Origin: Trichobilharzia szidati
Taxonomy: Eukaryota; Platyhelminthes; Trematoda; Strigeidida; Schistosomatidae
Assembly (NCBI GenBank): GCA_944472155.2
Contig: OX235277.1
Coordinates: 21,834,804-21,898,803 of the forward strand
Length of the DNA: 64,000 bases
Reading direction: 5' to 3'
The translations under genes and the position numbers were made by a program. Under the pieces are notes generated by a model. It saw only the letters and a program-made list of their open reading frames with translations. It searched no databases and was not told the DNA's origin. Below are positions 36,901 to 47,339 of the stretch, in pieces (the stretch's first letter is position 1; each line of letters starts with the position of its first letter).

Positions 36901-39422
36901 ACCTGTCTCAGTTCTGTACAACTCGTTACTCATACCAATCAACTCATTAGTCAAGTGTTACTTGAAAGTATTCCCCACGTAAATGTTGTCAAATATTAGG
37001 AAGGCCCAACTTCACTTTACACATTGTTTTTGTATGAAGACCATGAATAATTTCAAATTTCTCTTTCATGATATTTATAATAACGGTCTTATTTTTAGGT
37101 GAAATAGGTAAGGAGGATTGTGGAATAAGAACTTCATTTGAAATTCCATCCATTAACACACTGAAATGTTTTATTATATGAAAAATATTCTTCTCTACTT
37201 ATTTGTTCTCGAATGTTGCTGAAAATTTAGTTAACTTTCCAAGGTACCCTCCACAACTTAAACAGAGTTAGACACATTTAAATGTGCCGTATAATTCCAA
37301 ATGATGTGAACGGCACTGTGTAAAACTACTGATTACCCTAAAATTGAGAGTGGATCAGATATTTTGCAAAAACAGAACATTGTTTCCAGAACCAGTACAG
37401 TTCCAAGTAAATTAGGCCATATCCGTAGTCTTCACTTTGATGACCGAACTTTTTGATCGGAACAGAAATGAAACTAAGAAGTTCCATTAATCATATCTTA
37501 TGAAATTCATAGTACAAGAATAATTGTAACTTTGAAAATTAATAGATGTAAATTTTCGATATAGAAAAAAGCCACATTTGCAGTATAGAATTATATCATT
37601 CTATTTCACATGTTCTCATCATAGGTTCTGATGGTTCTAAAAGGTTCTTTAGAACCTATTCTAGCCGACATTGTTTTCGGTTATCTCGAACAGACGTGAC
37701 TAAGTGACACCATCAATGAAACCACACACTATCGTCGGTATATCGACGATATGTTTGTCGTTTGTAACGACATGAGTGAGATATCCGTATTATTTGACTG
37801 CCTTAATGAGATTCATCCAAATACTTTGTTCACCATGGAATATGAACACAACGACGAGTCCATTTTCCCTGGCCTAAAGAAAAAAAGAAGAAAAAAAAGA
37901 TAGAACGTTTGAAACATCCATCTACAGAAAAGAAACCTGGACTGGACGATACCTTCACTACAAAAGCCGCTGCATGATAATCTGTACGCGGAGATTAATA
38001 AGGACATTACACAACACAGCCAGGAAGCTTTGTTCTCGAAGCAAGTTGAAGGAAGAATTAAGTTTCATTGCAAAATGCTTAGGAGAAAATGGATACCAAA
38101 AGGGATTTCCACAAAAGTATAGCAGAGAAAAGGTGAGAAATAAAAACTCCCAGTTGTAGAAGAGAAGAATGTGTTTACTTATCTCCTATTCAAAGAGAAT
38201 GTACTGCCACAAAAGACTGACAAAAGAATGAAAGGTGCAGCTAAATTCATATCATTATACATCCCTATTTCTTCTATAAGTCAGTCAAAACTGGATAAAT
38301 ACCCTGCTGATATCATCTCCAACTGGGTTTACGCGATTACGTGCACTAGCGGGAGAAAGGACATTGAAAGGAGAGAAAGAATAGCTTCTATCTGGTTTTC
38401 TGAGCATATTCCATAAAACCTGTGCCTGAAATGAAGCAGATATTCCCAGAGTACAATTACCAGACATAATTTTGATAATGGTCATTTCGTAGGCATTCCT
38501 AAGTTCTTCAAAATATTGAACAGACAAAGGACGGCAAATTTACGACGATTTGCCTAAGCGATCACAGTCGAACGATTCAAACCAGACTTATGCATACGGA
38601 AATAGGGTGTGATTATTATCTCACTCCCTTGGTAGCTGAATTTTGATTTTGATTACAGTAATTAGTCATCTAGTTTGGTGATCTTAACTCCTTGAGCAAA
38701 TCTCAATCTTTTAAACTGTCATGGATTTTGAATTGGTGGATGATGACTAGCAGTGGAATCCAGGAAGCGCATTTTGTCCTATCTGGGACTCGTCATCTGG
38801 ATGTACCTGCATTCTCCAGTGGGTGTTGATGTTCCAACCGAGTTTCGAACCCATTGTCTGCAGTTCCAAACGTCAATGGGTTATCCACTAGAGCACTCAG
38901 GCCACGGTAGCCATGAGAGGTTTTGTTTATCGAGTTGTTATGTGAACCTACAAGCTAACACTCTTTGTAAATTTCTTCTGTTTTCTGTCTTACCCCTCCC
39001 TCGTCTTTTCTATTTTGAAAACGTATAAACTGATGATGAAATCTTAAACTGACAATTGTATTGCTTACACCGAAATCTATCAAGGGAACCAAATGTATGA
39101 CATATAGAAATTTCAATGCAATCCATGGTAATCATGTACAGTAAGCTGAGTGTTGGCATAAGTATAATCTGAAAGAAGCATAGGTGTCAACGAAATCAAT
39201 ATTTCAAAGAGAATTAGACTAACTGTTACACGAATAAATAATCCAACGTTTAGACAGAATTCTGAGCGGATAGTGAATGATAGCTTGACATATTGAAAAT
39301 TTCATGATATCGTTTCATTTTCCACAGAAACAAATCACAAATCTGCATCAATTGGGATGTGTCTATCACCAAGTGCTGTGAAATTTATCAGAAAATATAA
39401 TCTTGCTGAGAAATACGTTTAA
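27898..39422 (+). CDS. MEG-like gene, exons 27898 to 39422 (span)
   Basis: Model: leader exon 27898-27964; micro-exons 28823-28837 (15 nt), 31113-31121 (9), 32355-32360 (6), 35423-35431 (9), 35920-35928 (9), 37099-37107 (9); terminal exon 39328-39422; poly(A) signals 39532-39541. A further 9 nt block at 33943 has lost its donor. Every junction is phase 1 and the joined frame is open throughout. The product would be a secreted protein of about 75 residues: leader, an acidic/lysine-rich variable middle of di- to pentapeptides, and a basic C-terminal part. No homology to a named MEG is claimed. About 95% of the span is intron, with SINE, PLE and duplicated blocks in it. Confidence 0.7.
28823..28837 (+). 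CDS. micro-exon, 15 nt
   Basis: AGAAGAAAGACGCAG between ttttgaaccttttcag and gtattt. With the G from the leader exon it reads E-K-K-D-A. Confidence 0.65.
28916..28938 (+). CDS. possible alternative terminal exon
   Basis: Acceptor agctttttgttctgtag 78 nt after the 15 nt exon; phase 1 reads DHFEGTD and stops (TGA at 28936-28938). No AATAAA nearby; a CATAAA variant lies about 170 nt on. It would end a truncated isoform. Confidence 0.3.
29420..29600 (-). mobile_element. Sm-alpha-like SINE
   Basis: On the minus strand: A box TGGCTTAGTGGTC, B box GGGTTTGAACC, then a hammerhead module (29451-29496). Same order of parts as the elements at 11385 and 38705, but a different sequence family. Located in an intron of the 27.9 kb gene in antisense. 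Confidence 0.65.
29451..29496 (-). ncRNA. near-canonical hammerhead ribozyme in SINE
   Basis: Stem I GUACUG/CAGUAC (6 bp, perfect). Core AUGAAGAG, so C3 is A. Stem II UCUC/GAGG with loop AAACU, then GAAG for GAAA. Stem III GCA/UGU closed by a 2 nt loop, cleavage triplet GUC intact. Two core changes (C3 and the last A) would weaken or abolish activity. Confidence 0.6.
29860..30110. repeat. diverged copy of 33220-33530
   Basis: ctttttcgagactc ... gcttccatcaaaagaagtattatcgg aligns with ctatttcatctcttt ... gctttcatcaaaagaagatatatcgg and continues to the ...gtgctgtgaagtttctgt-like end. Part of the internal duplication of this locus. Confidence 0.55.
31113..31121 (+). CDS. micro-exon, 9 nt
   Basis: ATGAGGAGA between aataatcttcttatactag and gtaagt; phase-1 reading D-E-E. 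Aligns with the blocks at 33943 (ATAAAGACA) and 43257 (TTAAGGGGC). Confidence 0.6.
32355..32360 (+). CDS. micro-exon, 6 nt
   Basis: AACTTA before a consensus gtgagt donor; acceptor ctgtcatgttgaag. Phase-1 reading E-L. The paralogue at 42291 is ATTATT with a stronger acceptor. An alternative reading starts at the ATG of 32303 and runs through the same donor (see findings). Confidence 0.4.
33220..33530. repeat. diverged copy of 29860-30110
   Basis: Shares the catcaaaagaag block and flanks with 29860-30110. The open frame at 33156-33527 lies in this repeat and has no recognised domain. Confidence 0.5.
33943..33951 (+). pseudogene. micro-exon with destroyed donor
   Basis: ATAAAGACA follows attcacatactag but is followed by gaaagt where the paralogues have gtaagt. 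The exon is probably skipped. If used it would read D-K-D. Confidence 0.5.
35423..35431 (+). CDS. micro-exon, 9 nt
   Basis: TGTGTAAAC between actgcctaaattcag and gtgaga; phase-1 reading V-C-K. Paralogue at 44374 is AGTGTGAAA. Confidence 0.65.
35920..35928 (+). CDS. micro-exon, 9 nt
   Basis: AATTAGTAG between tattttctgtttacgcag and gtaagt; phase-1 reading E-L-V. Other frames contain stops, so only phase 1 is usable. Paralogue at 44847 is ATGCATTGA. Confidence 0.7.
37099..37107 (+). CDS. micro-exon, 9 nt
   Basis: GTGAAATAG between ggtcttatttttag and gtaagg; phase-1 reading G-E-I. Paralogue at 45658 is AAGATATGA. Confidence 0.65.
   Translation: MK
37643..38635 (+). mobile_element. PLE fragment: reverse transcriptase palm to GIY-YIG end
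   Basis: Sense to the gene, in its last intron. In order: GSLEPILADIVFGYLEQ, RRYIDDMFVVCND (catalytic YIDD), TFETSIYRKETWTGRYLHY (thumb), KLKEELSFIAKCLGENGY, then NWVYAITCTSGRKDIERR and FSEHIP (decayed GIY-YIG), LNRQRTANLRRFA, ERFKPDLCIRK and a final LPW-stop at 38635. Frames shift several times, and an A-rich insertion near 37885 breaks the palm-thumb junction. No inverted terminal repeats were found. Confidence 0.9.
38705..38918 (-). mobile_element. Sm-alpha SINE copy
   Basis: Minus-strand tRNA-like head with A box TGAGTGCTCTAGTGGATA and B box GGGTTCGAAACTC, then CATCAACACCCACTGG and the hammerhead (38756-38808). The ribozyme segment matches the well-known schistosome Sm-alpha hammerhead closely, which supports the family-level host call. 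Confidence 0.8.
38756..38808 (-). ncRNA. Sm-alpha hammerhead ribozyme, mutated
   Basis: Stem I AUCCAG/CUGGAU, core AUGACGAG (C3 to A), stem II GUCCC/GGAC with loop AGAUA, then AAAA for GAAA (G12 to A), UUC before the cleavage point. C3 and G12 are catalytically important, so this copy is probably inactive. Confidence 0.75.
39328..39422 (+). CDS. terminal exon of the 27.9 kb gene
   Basis: Acceptor tcgtttcattttccacag; phase 1 open to TAA at 39420-39422. Peptide ETNHKSASIGMCLSPSAV, then KFIRKYNLAEKYV: basic, one Cys, helix-like end. AATAAA pair 110 nt downstream. Confidence 0.7.
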
Positions 39423-39531
39423 AACATGTCAACGTATACACTTGATTGTCCTCACAACTTTAGCGAAATGGAGTGAGACGCGTTTTCCTTCATCTTTTTG
39501 TTCCATTGAAATAATTTAAAGATACTCGTTT

Positions 39532-39541
39532 AATAAATAAA
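39532..39541 (+). terminator. overlapping poly(A) signals
   Basis: AATAAATAAA gives two AATAAA hexamers (39532 and 39536). They close the 27.9 kb gene. Confidence 0.65.
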
Positions 39542-40622
39542 GGTTATTAATACAATCATCAATACCTCAAGTATTTTAATCAATATTTTCGAAACTTTTT
39601 TGAATTAATACACACTTTGTTGGTGACTGCAGTATCTTTTCATTGAGATGTTTCTTCTATTGCATTATTAACAATGCAAGCTTTAGTGAGATCTCTTGTA
39701 TTCTCCTTTGAAACCACTTTTATTATTCTACGATGATTTTGAACAGATTAACCGAAGTTAACTCGAGATGGTCTGCTGAGTCTTTCAAATTTTAAACTTT
39801 GTTTCATGAGTTATATATTCAATGCAGTCTTGCTGACGATAATTTTCTAGAAAACCAGTTCTTAATTGTTACTCGTAACGAAGTTATTAAATAATATATT
39901 GATAGCTATCAGAGAAGGACTTTTATCTATTCAGAGGTATTTTAGGCCTCAGCTCATGAAGTGGAAAAATAAAAATCCAAGATATTTAATTGAACTCAGA
40001 GTCAGTCTTATTCGTTATGGAATTCAAATTATTGTTTGCATAAATTTTGGGTTTGAATCGGAAGACGGTATGTTCATTGCATTTTAATATCGTGTATACA
40101 GTACACATTTATTATATCACACGTGTTCGCCATTACGAAATGAACGGCTTTCAGCCTTATGGAATACTGTTTTAAAATATTTTTTGTACGAAATAATGAA
40201 AAGTCGGAAGTTGTATTAAATGAATTCGCCTTCTCGATTTCATCTGCGTTATATATGTCATCAGGAAATATGTGAAACATTGCACTATTTTCTCGAATGG
40301 TCGTTACTTTATCAGTGTTAATGTCTCTATATGATAATATGATCACAGACTCCTTATGTGTTGCAGCTATTCGAATGTTATATAGATGTCAAAGAATCTC
40401 TTCAAGGTTTCTGCCTGAACCATGCTGACGATAACTGTCTAAATACAACTTCTTGATGAATATCCCTGTCGAAATGAGAACAGTGGGAGCGCCAGTTCGG
40501 AAGTCTCACGAATTTCAATTCATAAATTCTTGTAGGTAAACATTTACTGCCTTCTTGACGCTGATTACAGGCTAAAACTAAACACGTCTCACCTCCCTTA
40601 ATTTTTATTACTGCTGTAATAG

Positions 40623-40634
40623 AGGACCTGGAGG
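40623..40634 (+). CDS. micro-exon, 12 nt
   Basis: AGGACCTGGAGG between aatttttattactgctgtaatag and gtatgt; phase-1 reading E-D-L-E. First member of the downstream series; no leader exon was found between 39.55 and 40.6 kb. Confidence 0.55.
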
Positions 40635-42290
40635 GTATGTGTTTATAGTCTAATTTTTATTTGTCTGTTTGTATTTTAACATGAATGTTTCATTTCGCAT
40701 CCAATGTATTTTTGAGTATTTGGGTTCCGCAATCGAAAAAATAGTATATCAGAAGCAGTTATGTGAGCTGAATTCTGAGTGTGACAGTTTCATGTTCTCT
40801 CGAACTATTCCAGCGTATAATGTTATTCGTTCGTCCTCTCACTTTGTCGTTTCAGCATTCTGGTTCCCACGAGTAGCTGAAGGGTTACGGTTGTTGAAGA
40901 TATCCATCTGCAAATGAAGCACTTCTCTAGGAACAAAGAATTGGTTTCCTCTGTTCCATAGTTACAAACAGTATATTTGTGATATAGCTTTGAGATTTTA
41001 GCGCTGAGTATCGGCATTTCTTTCCGCCTGTGCTGAAATGATGTGATTTTTACTTTCAATTTACATTTGCCTTACATATCAAACATGCCTGTTTACGACA
41101 AGCAGCCCTGGTTTGAATCTTCGAATCACCAATTCTCCACTCATTCTCAGATATCTTGATGTCACTTCCACTCAGTGGTCACGTCAGATGACTCGAAAGC
41201 AATTGGTTATCCTGAGTTCAAAGTTTGTTGCGTCTTCGAATGTTAGACACTTACCCGTTACCTGTTCACTGGACAGTTTTAGCTGTGAACACATGCAGTG
41301 TGGCGAATCTGCTTGATTCATCGCGAGAAGGTGAAGTGACATGCATGCCAGCTAAAACGTTTCAAACCAGAGGATGTAGTTCGTTGACTGGCAGATATTT
41401 TGTTTTACTGAGACATTTTGAAATCTTATTTCCGAATTTCGTTCTTCTGAGCTTGTTGTGCATTTAGACCATTAGAAGCTTCGATGCATATCTCCTGGTT
41501 TCTCCAGCAAAGTGAATTGATGAGAAACCACCTTTCGGCTAAACGCTACAGATCGGGAAATAATTGAATTATCCTTTCCATGTGAGTAGAACTCCTCTGT
41601 GAGTTGTCGCTCAATTTTACTGGTGAAGTGTCAGTGAAATCAGACTCTGAGTATGGTTCTGCCTTTTGAGTGAAGTTGACATTTGACCGAGAGTTACTGA
41701 GAGTTCGCAGTGGATGTAGGCAATTGCTTGTTTTTGGCGAGATACTTTGTTCAAGGCTTGCTGTGCACTAGTTACGCTACACCACCGATTCACCTAAATA
41801 TGGTATTCTGTAATGTGAAGTAGACATTGAATGTATAATCTATGAAAATCTAGTTGCGTATCAAATCAGTACGCAAGCGTGAGTTTTGTGGGACTTGGTG
41901 GAATGAAATCGAATGCATATATGTCTTCAGTGAGGGGGTGAATGACGTCTAGCTTGAACATTCCTCCACACAAACGCAATAGCATTCCTGAATAAATGGG
42001 TAGAACCAAATGGATTTTCTGAGGTTTGAGTCGATAATTTCTCTTTTACTGTTTCGAATTTCTCTACCACGCACATAGTGGCTCAATGATACAGTGAATT
42101 CCTTCATGTTCCATATTGAACAGAGTGCGATTTGTTTCTGATGCAGTTTAGGTAAGCCATATCTGAACGAGATTTCGGAAGCAAATCGAGTACTTGAATA
42201 CGCTGGCAGTCGTTTCACATGTTGAACTGTGAACTTCAAATAAGACCCATATGACAGTCTGACGCATGTTTGTTTTTCTTCCCTTTTTAG

Positions 42291-42296
42291 ATTATT
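42291..42296 (+). CDS. micro-exon, 6 nt
   Basis: ATTATT between tgtttttcttccctttttag (very strong) and gtgagt; phase-1 reading D-Y. Confidence 0.6.
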
Positions 42297-43256
42297 GTGA
42301 GTTAACATATCTGCGATTGTGGTGACCAATGTATGTGTGATTAATATGACATGACATTATTACGTTTGCCAACGGCCAAAGAGAAATTTCAAATTGTTGA
42401 CCAATACCTCCTGTTTCGCCGGTAAATTGGAACTGAGGTCTCCCTGATATATGAAAGTGAAAGCGAAACTCAATATGGATCATGATGATAGTGAAGATCA
42501 GTATATTTGTGAGTAATTATTTTATTGTTGCGACGGTTTGCAATGACATTACAGCAACTGATCAACACTCACGAATAGAGCGGATTGAACATCCATAGTA
42601 ACAATATGTCATATTTCAAGGTGCGCAATGGAACTCTGCAAGTTATCATCATCACCATCACTACATTAGTAGACCACTGAAGACACATTCGTAGAACTGA
42701 GTCTCCTCTGCACAAACGCGTAATTCTGGAAATGAGGTATCTAACTGGTTTTTGCAGCGTGGAATAATATTGTTCGTCCGATCAATTTTATGTGATTTGG
42801 TACAACAGGGTTTCACATTCCAGCTTCAGTTTCAGTATCACCAGGCTATTCCGAAGTTCCTTCCTCTTGCACTTTACAGTAGAAGTTGGCGCTAAATGTG
42901 AAAGCGTTTCTTAACACCAAGTCCTCACAACGGCTTTTAGGTGATTTGATTTCATGTCTATGAGTGATCGAAGCCTTTTTTCATCAATTTTTCCAATTAT
43001 CTCTTGAGCTTACATTTTCCGTCATAATCAACCTTACGTTTGTATGTTACTGCTGAGTATAAGTTTATTTCACCTAAGAATGTCATGCTTTTTTATTGGA
43101 AAAACATTATATTGCACTACTTCAAATTATTGTAAAGTGAATTTAAAATTAAATATTATTAAAGAGGATAGACAAATGTGGGTTTCTTTTAAAATGTTCT
43201 TAATTTGATACTTGAATTGGATTATCAAATTACCGAAAATGATATTTTCATCTTAG

Positions 43257-43265
43257 TTAAGGGGC
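43257..43265 (+). CDS. micro-exon, 9 nt
   Basis: TTAAGGGGC between gatattttcatcttag and gtaagt; phase-1 reading V-K-G. Intact paralogue of the broken exon at 33943. Confidence 0.65.
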
Positions 43266-44373
43266 GTAAGTGCACCTATTTAAATATCTGGAATTTCACG
43301 GACATATTTCACCGTTTCACACAAATTACGGAAATGTGATTTCTAGCCCTCACCAAAGCGCTGATTGAGTGAAAACTAACAGATTTGTAACCATTTCACT
43401 ACAAGGTACTCTATTTTGAAAGTACAGGCAACTCAGTCAGACATGAACTTTAGTCAGATGTAGCTTTTCCTGCGTTACTGGAGACATTTTATAAACGCTT
43501 AATTCACAAATGTTAGACAATGAGTTGAGTATCAGTATGATTTTGATGTTTCCGCAATCTCTTTCTGCAGTTTAAGAAATCACCAACTGGTGATTATTAA
43601 ATCTAGTCAGTCTCCAAGCGATCTTTTATCTGAGTTGATGGAACGCACTATTTTTAGGCCAAAACTTACTCACCTGTGAGGCAATTAAACTCGTGGATTC
43701 TTATTATCGTAAATGCACATTTGTGGAGATATGCAGGACTGAAGAACGAACGAAACAACTTATTATCTGAAATTCATTGAATTCTGCTTATTTGATGCAA
43801 CACAGAGCGATGAATTCACTTTCCCCCTGTCGATCATATTACACGATTTCTCACGCACTATTGATGACAGAATTTCAACCTATCCATTGAAGACTAAGTA
43901 AATGCAGTAGAAATGAGCAGGCTCCATTGTTGAGTCCAAAACAAAAGAAATAAACACTTCCGATGACTGTGTGTTACGCCTCGCACTTGCAGAAATGACA
44001 CCAGACTATGCATTTGAAGAGGTTTTGTTTATTATTATTTCATTTTACTCAGTGGTACTTGCAAGAAACACTAAATCATATATTCAGTTAGCATATTCAG
44101 AATTTGTTTCACTGCTGGTATTTCTACAACAGATTAGTACATGTAGGAAAGTCCATGCAATGTTATTTCACTCTCAGCATCGTGAGTTATACTTACGCAA
44201 ACTCAATATGGATAGTGAAGATGTAGATAAGGATGCCCGAAATTTGTGTATATTCATCTTTCTACCCAGGTTTACAGTAGGAAGTTAAACCGTTCTCTGA
44301 AGTATGCTTATGTTTATTAAATTGCATACTAATAACCTTTATATATATATTTCTTTGTACTACTTGATTTCAG

Positions 44374-44382
44374 AGTGTGAAA
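44374..44382 (+). CDS. micro-exon, 9 nt
   Basis: AGTGTGAAA between tttgtactacttgatttcag and gtgagc; phase-1 reading E-C-E. Confidence 0.65.
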
Positions 44383-44846
44383 GTGAGCACAGAAAACACT
44401 GCTGAACTATTAACCTAATCACTGGATGATTGTTAAATTACGACATGGGATTAAACTGACATCACTTGGAGACCGAACGATAATTAGCACGGCAAGAAAT
44501 GTATAGTAGTGGCGTCATAAATCGATTGGCCAATGCATTCGTGAAAACATCTCCCGTCTCTAATTTCTGTGAAACTATATCTTAAACCACATTGTGCAGT
44601 CAATTTCTGGTTAGTGTTTCAATCCTCATCGAGATTCATCCATAAGGATTTCGTAATTGAAACTTTTTTCTGCACGTTTCGCCTATACTAGAAAAGCAAT
44701 TCACTGATAGCTACCAGAGCGTGAAAAACATCAGAGTCAAAGTCAAATGAAATCAAATTGAGACGGTATACTAGGTCGCCAACTTATTTAATATATAAAG
44801 TATAATGTAACGCATATAAGAAAATTTCGTATATTGTTCTTTGCAG

Positions 44847-44855
44847 ATGCATTGA
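44847..44855 (+). CDS. micro-exon, 9 nt
   Basis: ATGCATTGA between cgtatattgttctttgcag and gtgagt; phase-1 reading D-A-L. Confidence 0.65.
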   Translation: MH

Positions 44856-45657
44856 GTGAGTTGAAATAGGAATTATATGATGGAAAATTTTTGTACGACA
44901 GTTTCAATTAAATTTTCAATGTGTGCCATGCTGAGCTGTTTATTACAATCTTGTGGTCAGAAAACCTTGACACCAATACATTTCATGTTAGAATCTAGCG
45001 TTTTCAGTCCTTCCATAGCATGTTCAAATCGTTTATTATGGCAGATGATAAGTTCAGTTTATCCACTTACTATCCTTGAAACGACACTTCCAAATCGTCC
45101 ATTACCTCTTGCATTCACCAACGGATCAAAACTCATAAGAATTTGAATAATATCGGAAAATCATATGATACGGACGATGAAAAAGCTAAAATTATCCGCA
45201 GTATTAGAGGAGATTCGTAGATTAATTCAAACACTTCCTTGATTCCAATGCGTTATGTACCGCGATGTTTTTCTTATTAATTCGGAACGATTATTCAATC
45301 AAATGATTGAAACACACGTTGATTTAAGCCTAATGTCCAAGAAACACGACTTGTTTGAGCTACGGTACAATATTATAAATAAAATGATGAAATATAATAT
45401 ACAGACCTCAAGTTTTCACTTGTAAGCACTCATCACGTTAGGTGTTGTATTAGAGGCGAGGATGTGTCTCACTTCTACGCAAGAATTCACTCTCATCAGT
45501 CCACTCAGTCGTTGAGCGTTTCCTAGAATTATTTTCACAAAATGTTATATTAGTATCCAAGCAATTCGACTACACCATAATCTTGACCTTTGCAACAACG
45601 CCAAAAATGTGTTTCGATTTCTCCTTCATCTTTTATTATAAATATCCCGACGTTTAG

Positions 45658-45666
45658 AAGATATGA
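45658..45666 (+). CDS. micro-exon, 9 nt
   Basis: AAGATATGA between aatatcccgacgtttag and gtaagg; phase-1 reading E-D-M. Confidence 0.6.
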   Translation, partial: KI

Positions 45667-45669
45667 GTA

Positions 45670-47250
45670 AGGAGAATAGTGACGTTTAAACTAAGCAAAA
45701 TTTAATTTTAATTTATACTCACACAGAAAGTGGAATGTATATTATGTATCAGAAATTCTCTTTTCTAATTCATTAGTAAATTTAGTGACTGTTCTGAACC
45801 ATGTTCTGTTAGCCAAACCACAATTGAAATTATCCACCTATCCATGAAGATGTTTTCAAAATTCTTGATAATATCAATGGTTCCTATATTATTCCCTGTG
45901 CATCAGATATTTCGCATAGAGGGAACTCTGTTTTACCAGTACATGAACTAATTCATTGATAATCCTCATCCAGACATTAATGAAAACAAATACAAACTTC
46001 AGCAAAGAGGCTTATTCCGGCGAATTCACTTCCCTTAGCTGTACAGTCAGGTTTGTATAGAGTTTTTTGCAGAAAATAATATTGAAGAAAGTGATAAGTT
46101 GTCAAGTAGTCAATGCACTGAATGGATTCCATGAATGTGTCAGAGTTACATAATAAAATAGACAATTTATTGAATGAGTTATAATCAGGTTGCAATTGAA
46201 CTGAGGAAAATACTGAAATACTTGAATATTTAGAACATGGACATAATTTTATATTTTCCTTCATATCAATGTACATTATAAATACAGGTCATTCGTTAAA
46301 GTTTTCCTCTTACCACATAACTGGAAAACACTTATTTAACTCCTCTGATGCACTGACTAATATTAACAACTGTGTTTGTGATGACTCATTTTTCTTACAA
46401 CTATCATTCATGAAAAAATTGTATATCGATGAAATGAGTTATTTTATATCAGTTTACACTTTGCTTTGATTTACTGCTCGGTCCAAGGTGACTTATGCAG
46501 ATGCGTGAAGTTACGAAGATCAATTTCTTTGGAAAGCTCAACATTAACACGGAAATTTTAACGCAATACACCATCACTGTAGGCATACGAAAGCAATTTA
46601 TATATATATATATACATATTCTTTACGAGCAGATGCGTACTCTTACGATAGAAGGCTGGAGACGGATGACAAATTATATTTTCTAGTGATTAAACCGCCT
46701 TATATATATAGTTTTATAATCGTTGAATAATTACTGAACATGTGATTTTGGTTGACACCAAACGACGAGAAATAGAAGGTACAAATATATACATACATAT
46801 ACATATGTATGTATATTATTCTGTTGCTAAAAGGAGTAATGAACTATGTGAATATGTGAGAACTATATTCCACTGGAGCACATTCCTATATATCACATCG
46901 GCACAGAATGATAGTCAGTGACTTGAAACTTCGAGATTCGAATCTACGAATATATAACGGTAATTATATATCATCTGATAGGCTGAATTTGCAATAAAAA
47001 TAAAGTCTGAAATGTCAGCCTGCATGTCATCGTTTATAAAGTAGATTGGTCATTTGAGGTGCATCTTTTATAATGCATAGTCCATATGTCTTATTATACC
47101 ACTTTGAAGAAAAGCGTAAGTACCAATCCAAACAAACAGATGTCCATTTACGATCAAACATGTAATCACGCATGTTAAATGCCATGATTTTAATAACATT
47201 GTATCACGCGGAGAGAAATAAAATTTTCTGTTTTTCTGCATGATGGGTTC
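45670..47250. other. intron-like DNA, no gene seen
   Basis: A+T-rich, with a short AT microsatellite near 46597-46615. ATGCGT follows cag at both 46495 and 46634 but without donors. Open frames at 45977-46276 and 46269-46686 are unrecognised. Confidence 0.4.
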
Positions 47251-47295
47251 AATTTCATTCTGATAAAGTCCCACAGTATTAAACGGCAGTAATCG

Positions 47296-47339
47296 CTGAT
47301 GACGTTCCGAGCAAAATTTATTGCTCATAATCATATCAA
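47296..47339 (-). ncRNA. hammerhead remnant, left arm of PLE
   Basis: Stem I UUGAU/AUCAG, stem II GAGCAA/UUGCUC, GGAA for GAAA, loopless stem III ACGU, CGUC cleavage site. The CUGAUGA core is AUGAUUAU. Identical in both arms. Confidence 0.55.

Larger units (their letters stand above)
32300..37110. repeat. duplicated block, copy 1
   Basis: Aligns in order with 42240-45670, the offset shrinking from about 9.9 to 8.6 kb. Matching landmarks: 32380-32430 with 42310-42365, 32870-33150 with 42660-42910, 33945-34170 with 43260-43480, 34870-34930 with 44065-44130, 35580-35690 with 44550-44660, 36165-36215 with 45100-45140, 36460-36530 with 45365-45420, 37060-37110 with 45610-45670. Confidence 0.75.
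42240..45670. repeat. duplicated block, copy 2
   Basis: Partner of 32300-37110. Splice sites and exon lengths (6, 9, 9, 9, 9 nt) are kept in the same order, while exon sequences differ. Confidence 0.75.

Noticed and set aside
42147..42156. Exon TTTAG between gatgcag and gtaagc
   Set aside because: Five nt would break the common phase; no counterpart in the paralogous block.
46495..46655. Micro-exons beginning ATGCGT after cag at 46495 and 46634
   Set aside because: No donor within a plausible distance, and phase 1 hits a stop in the first.
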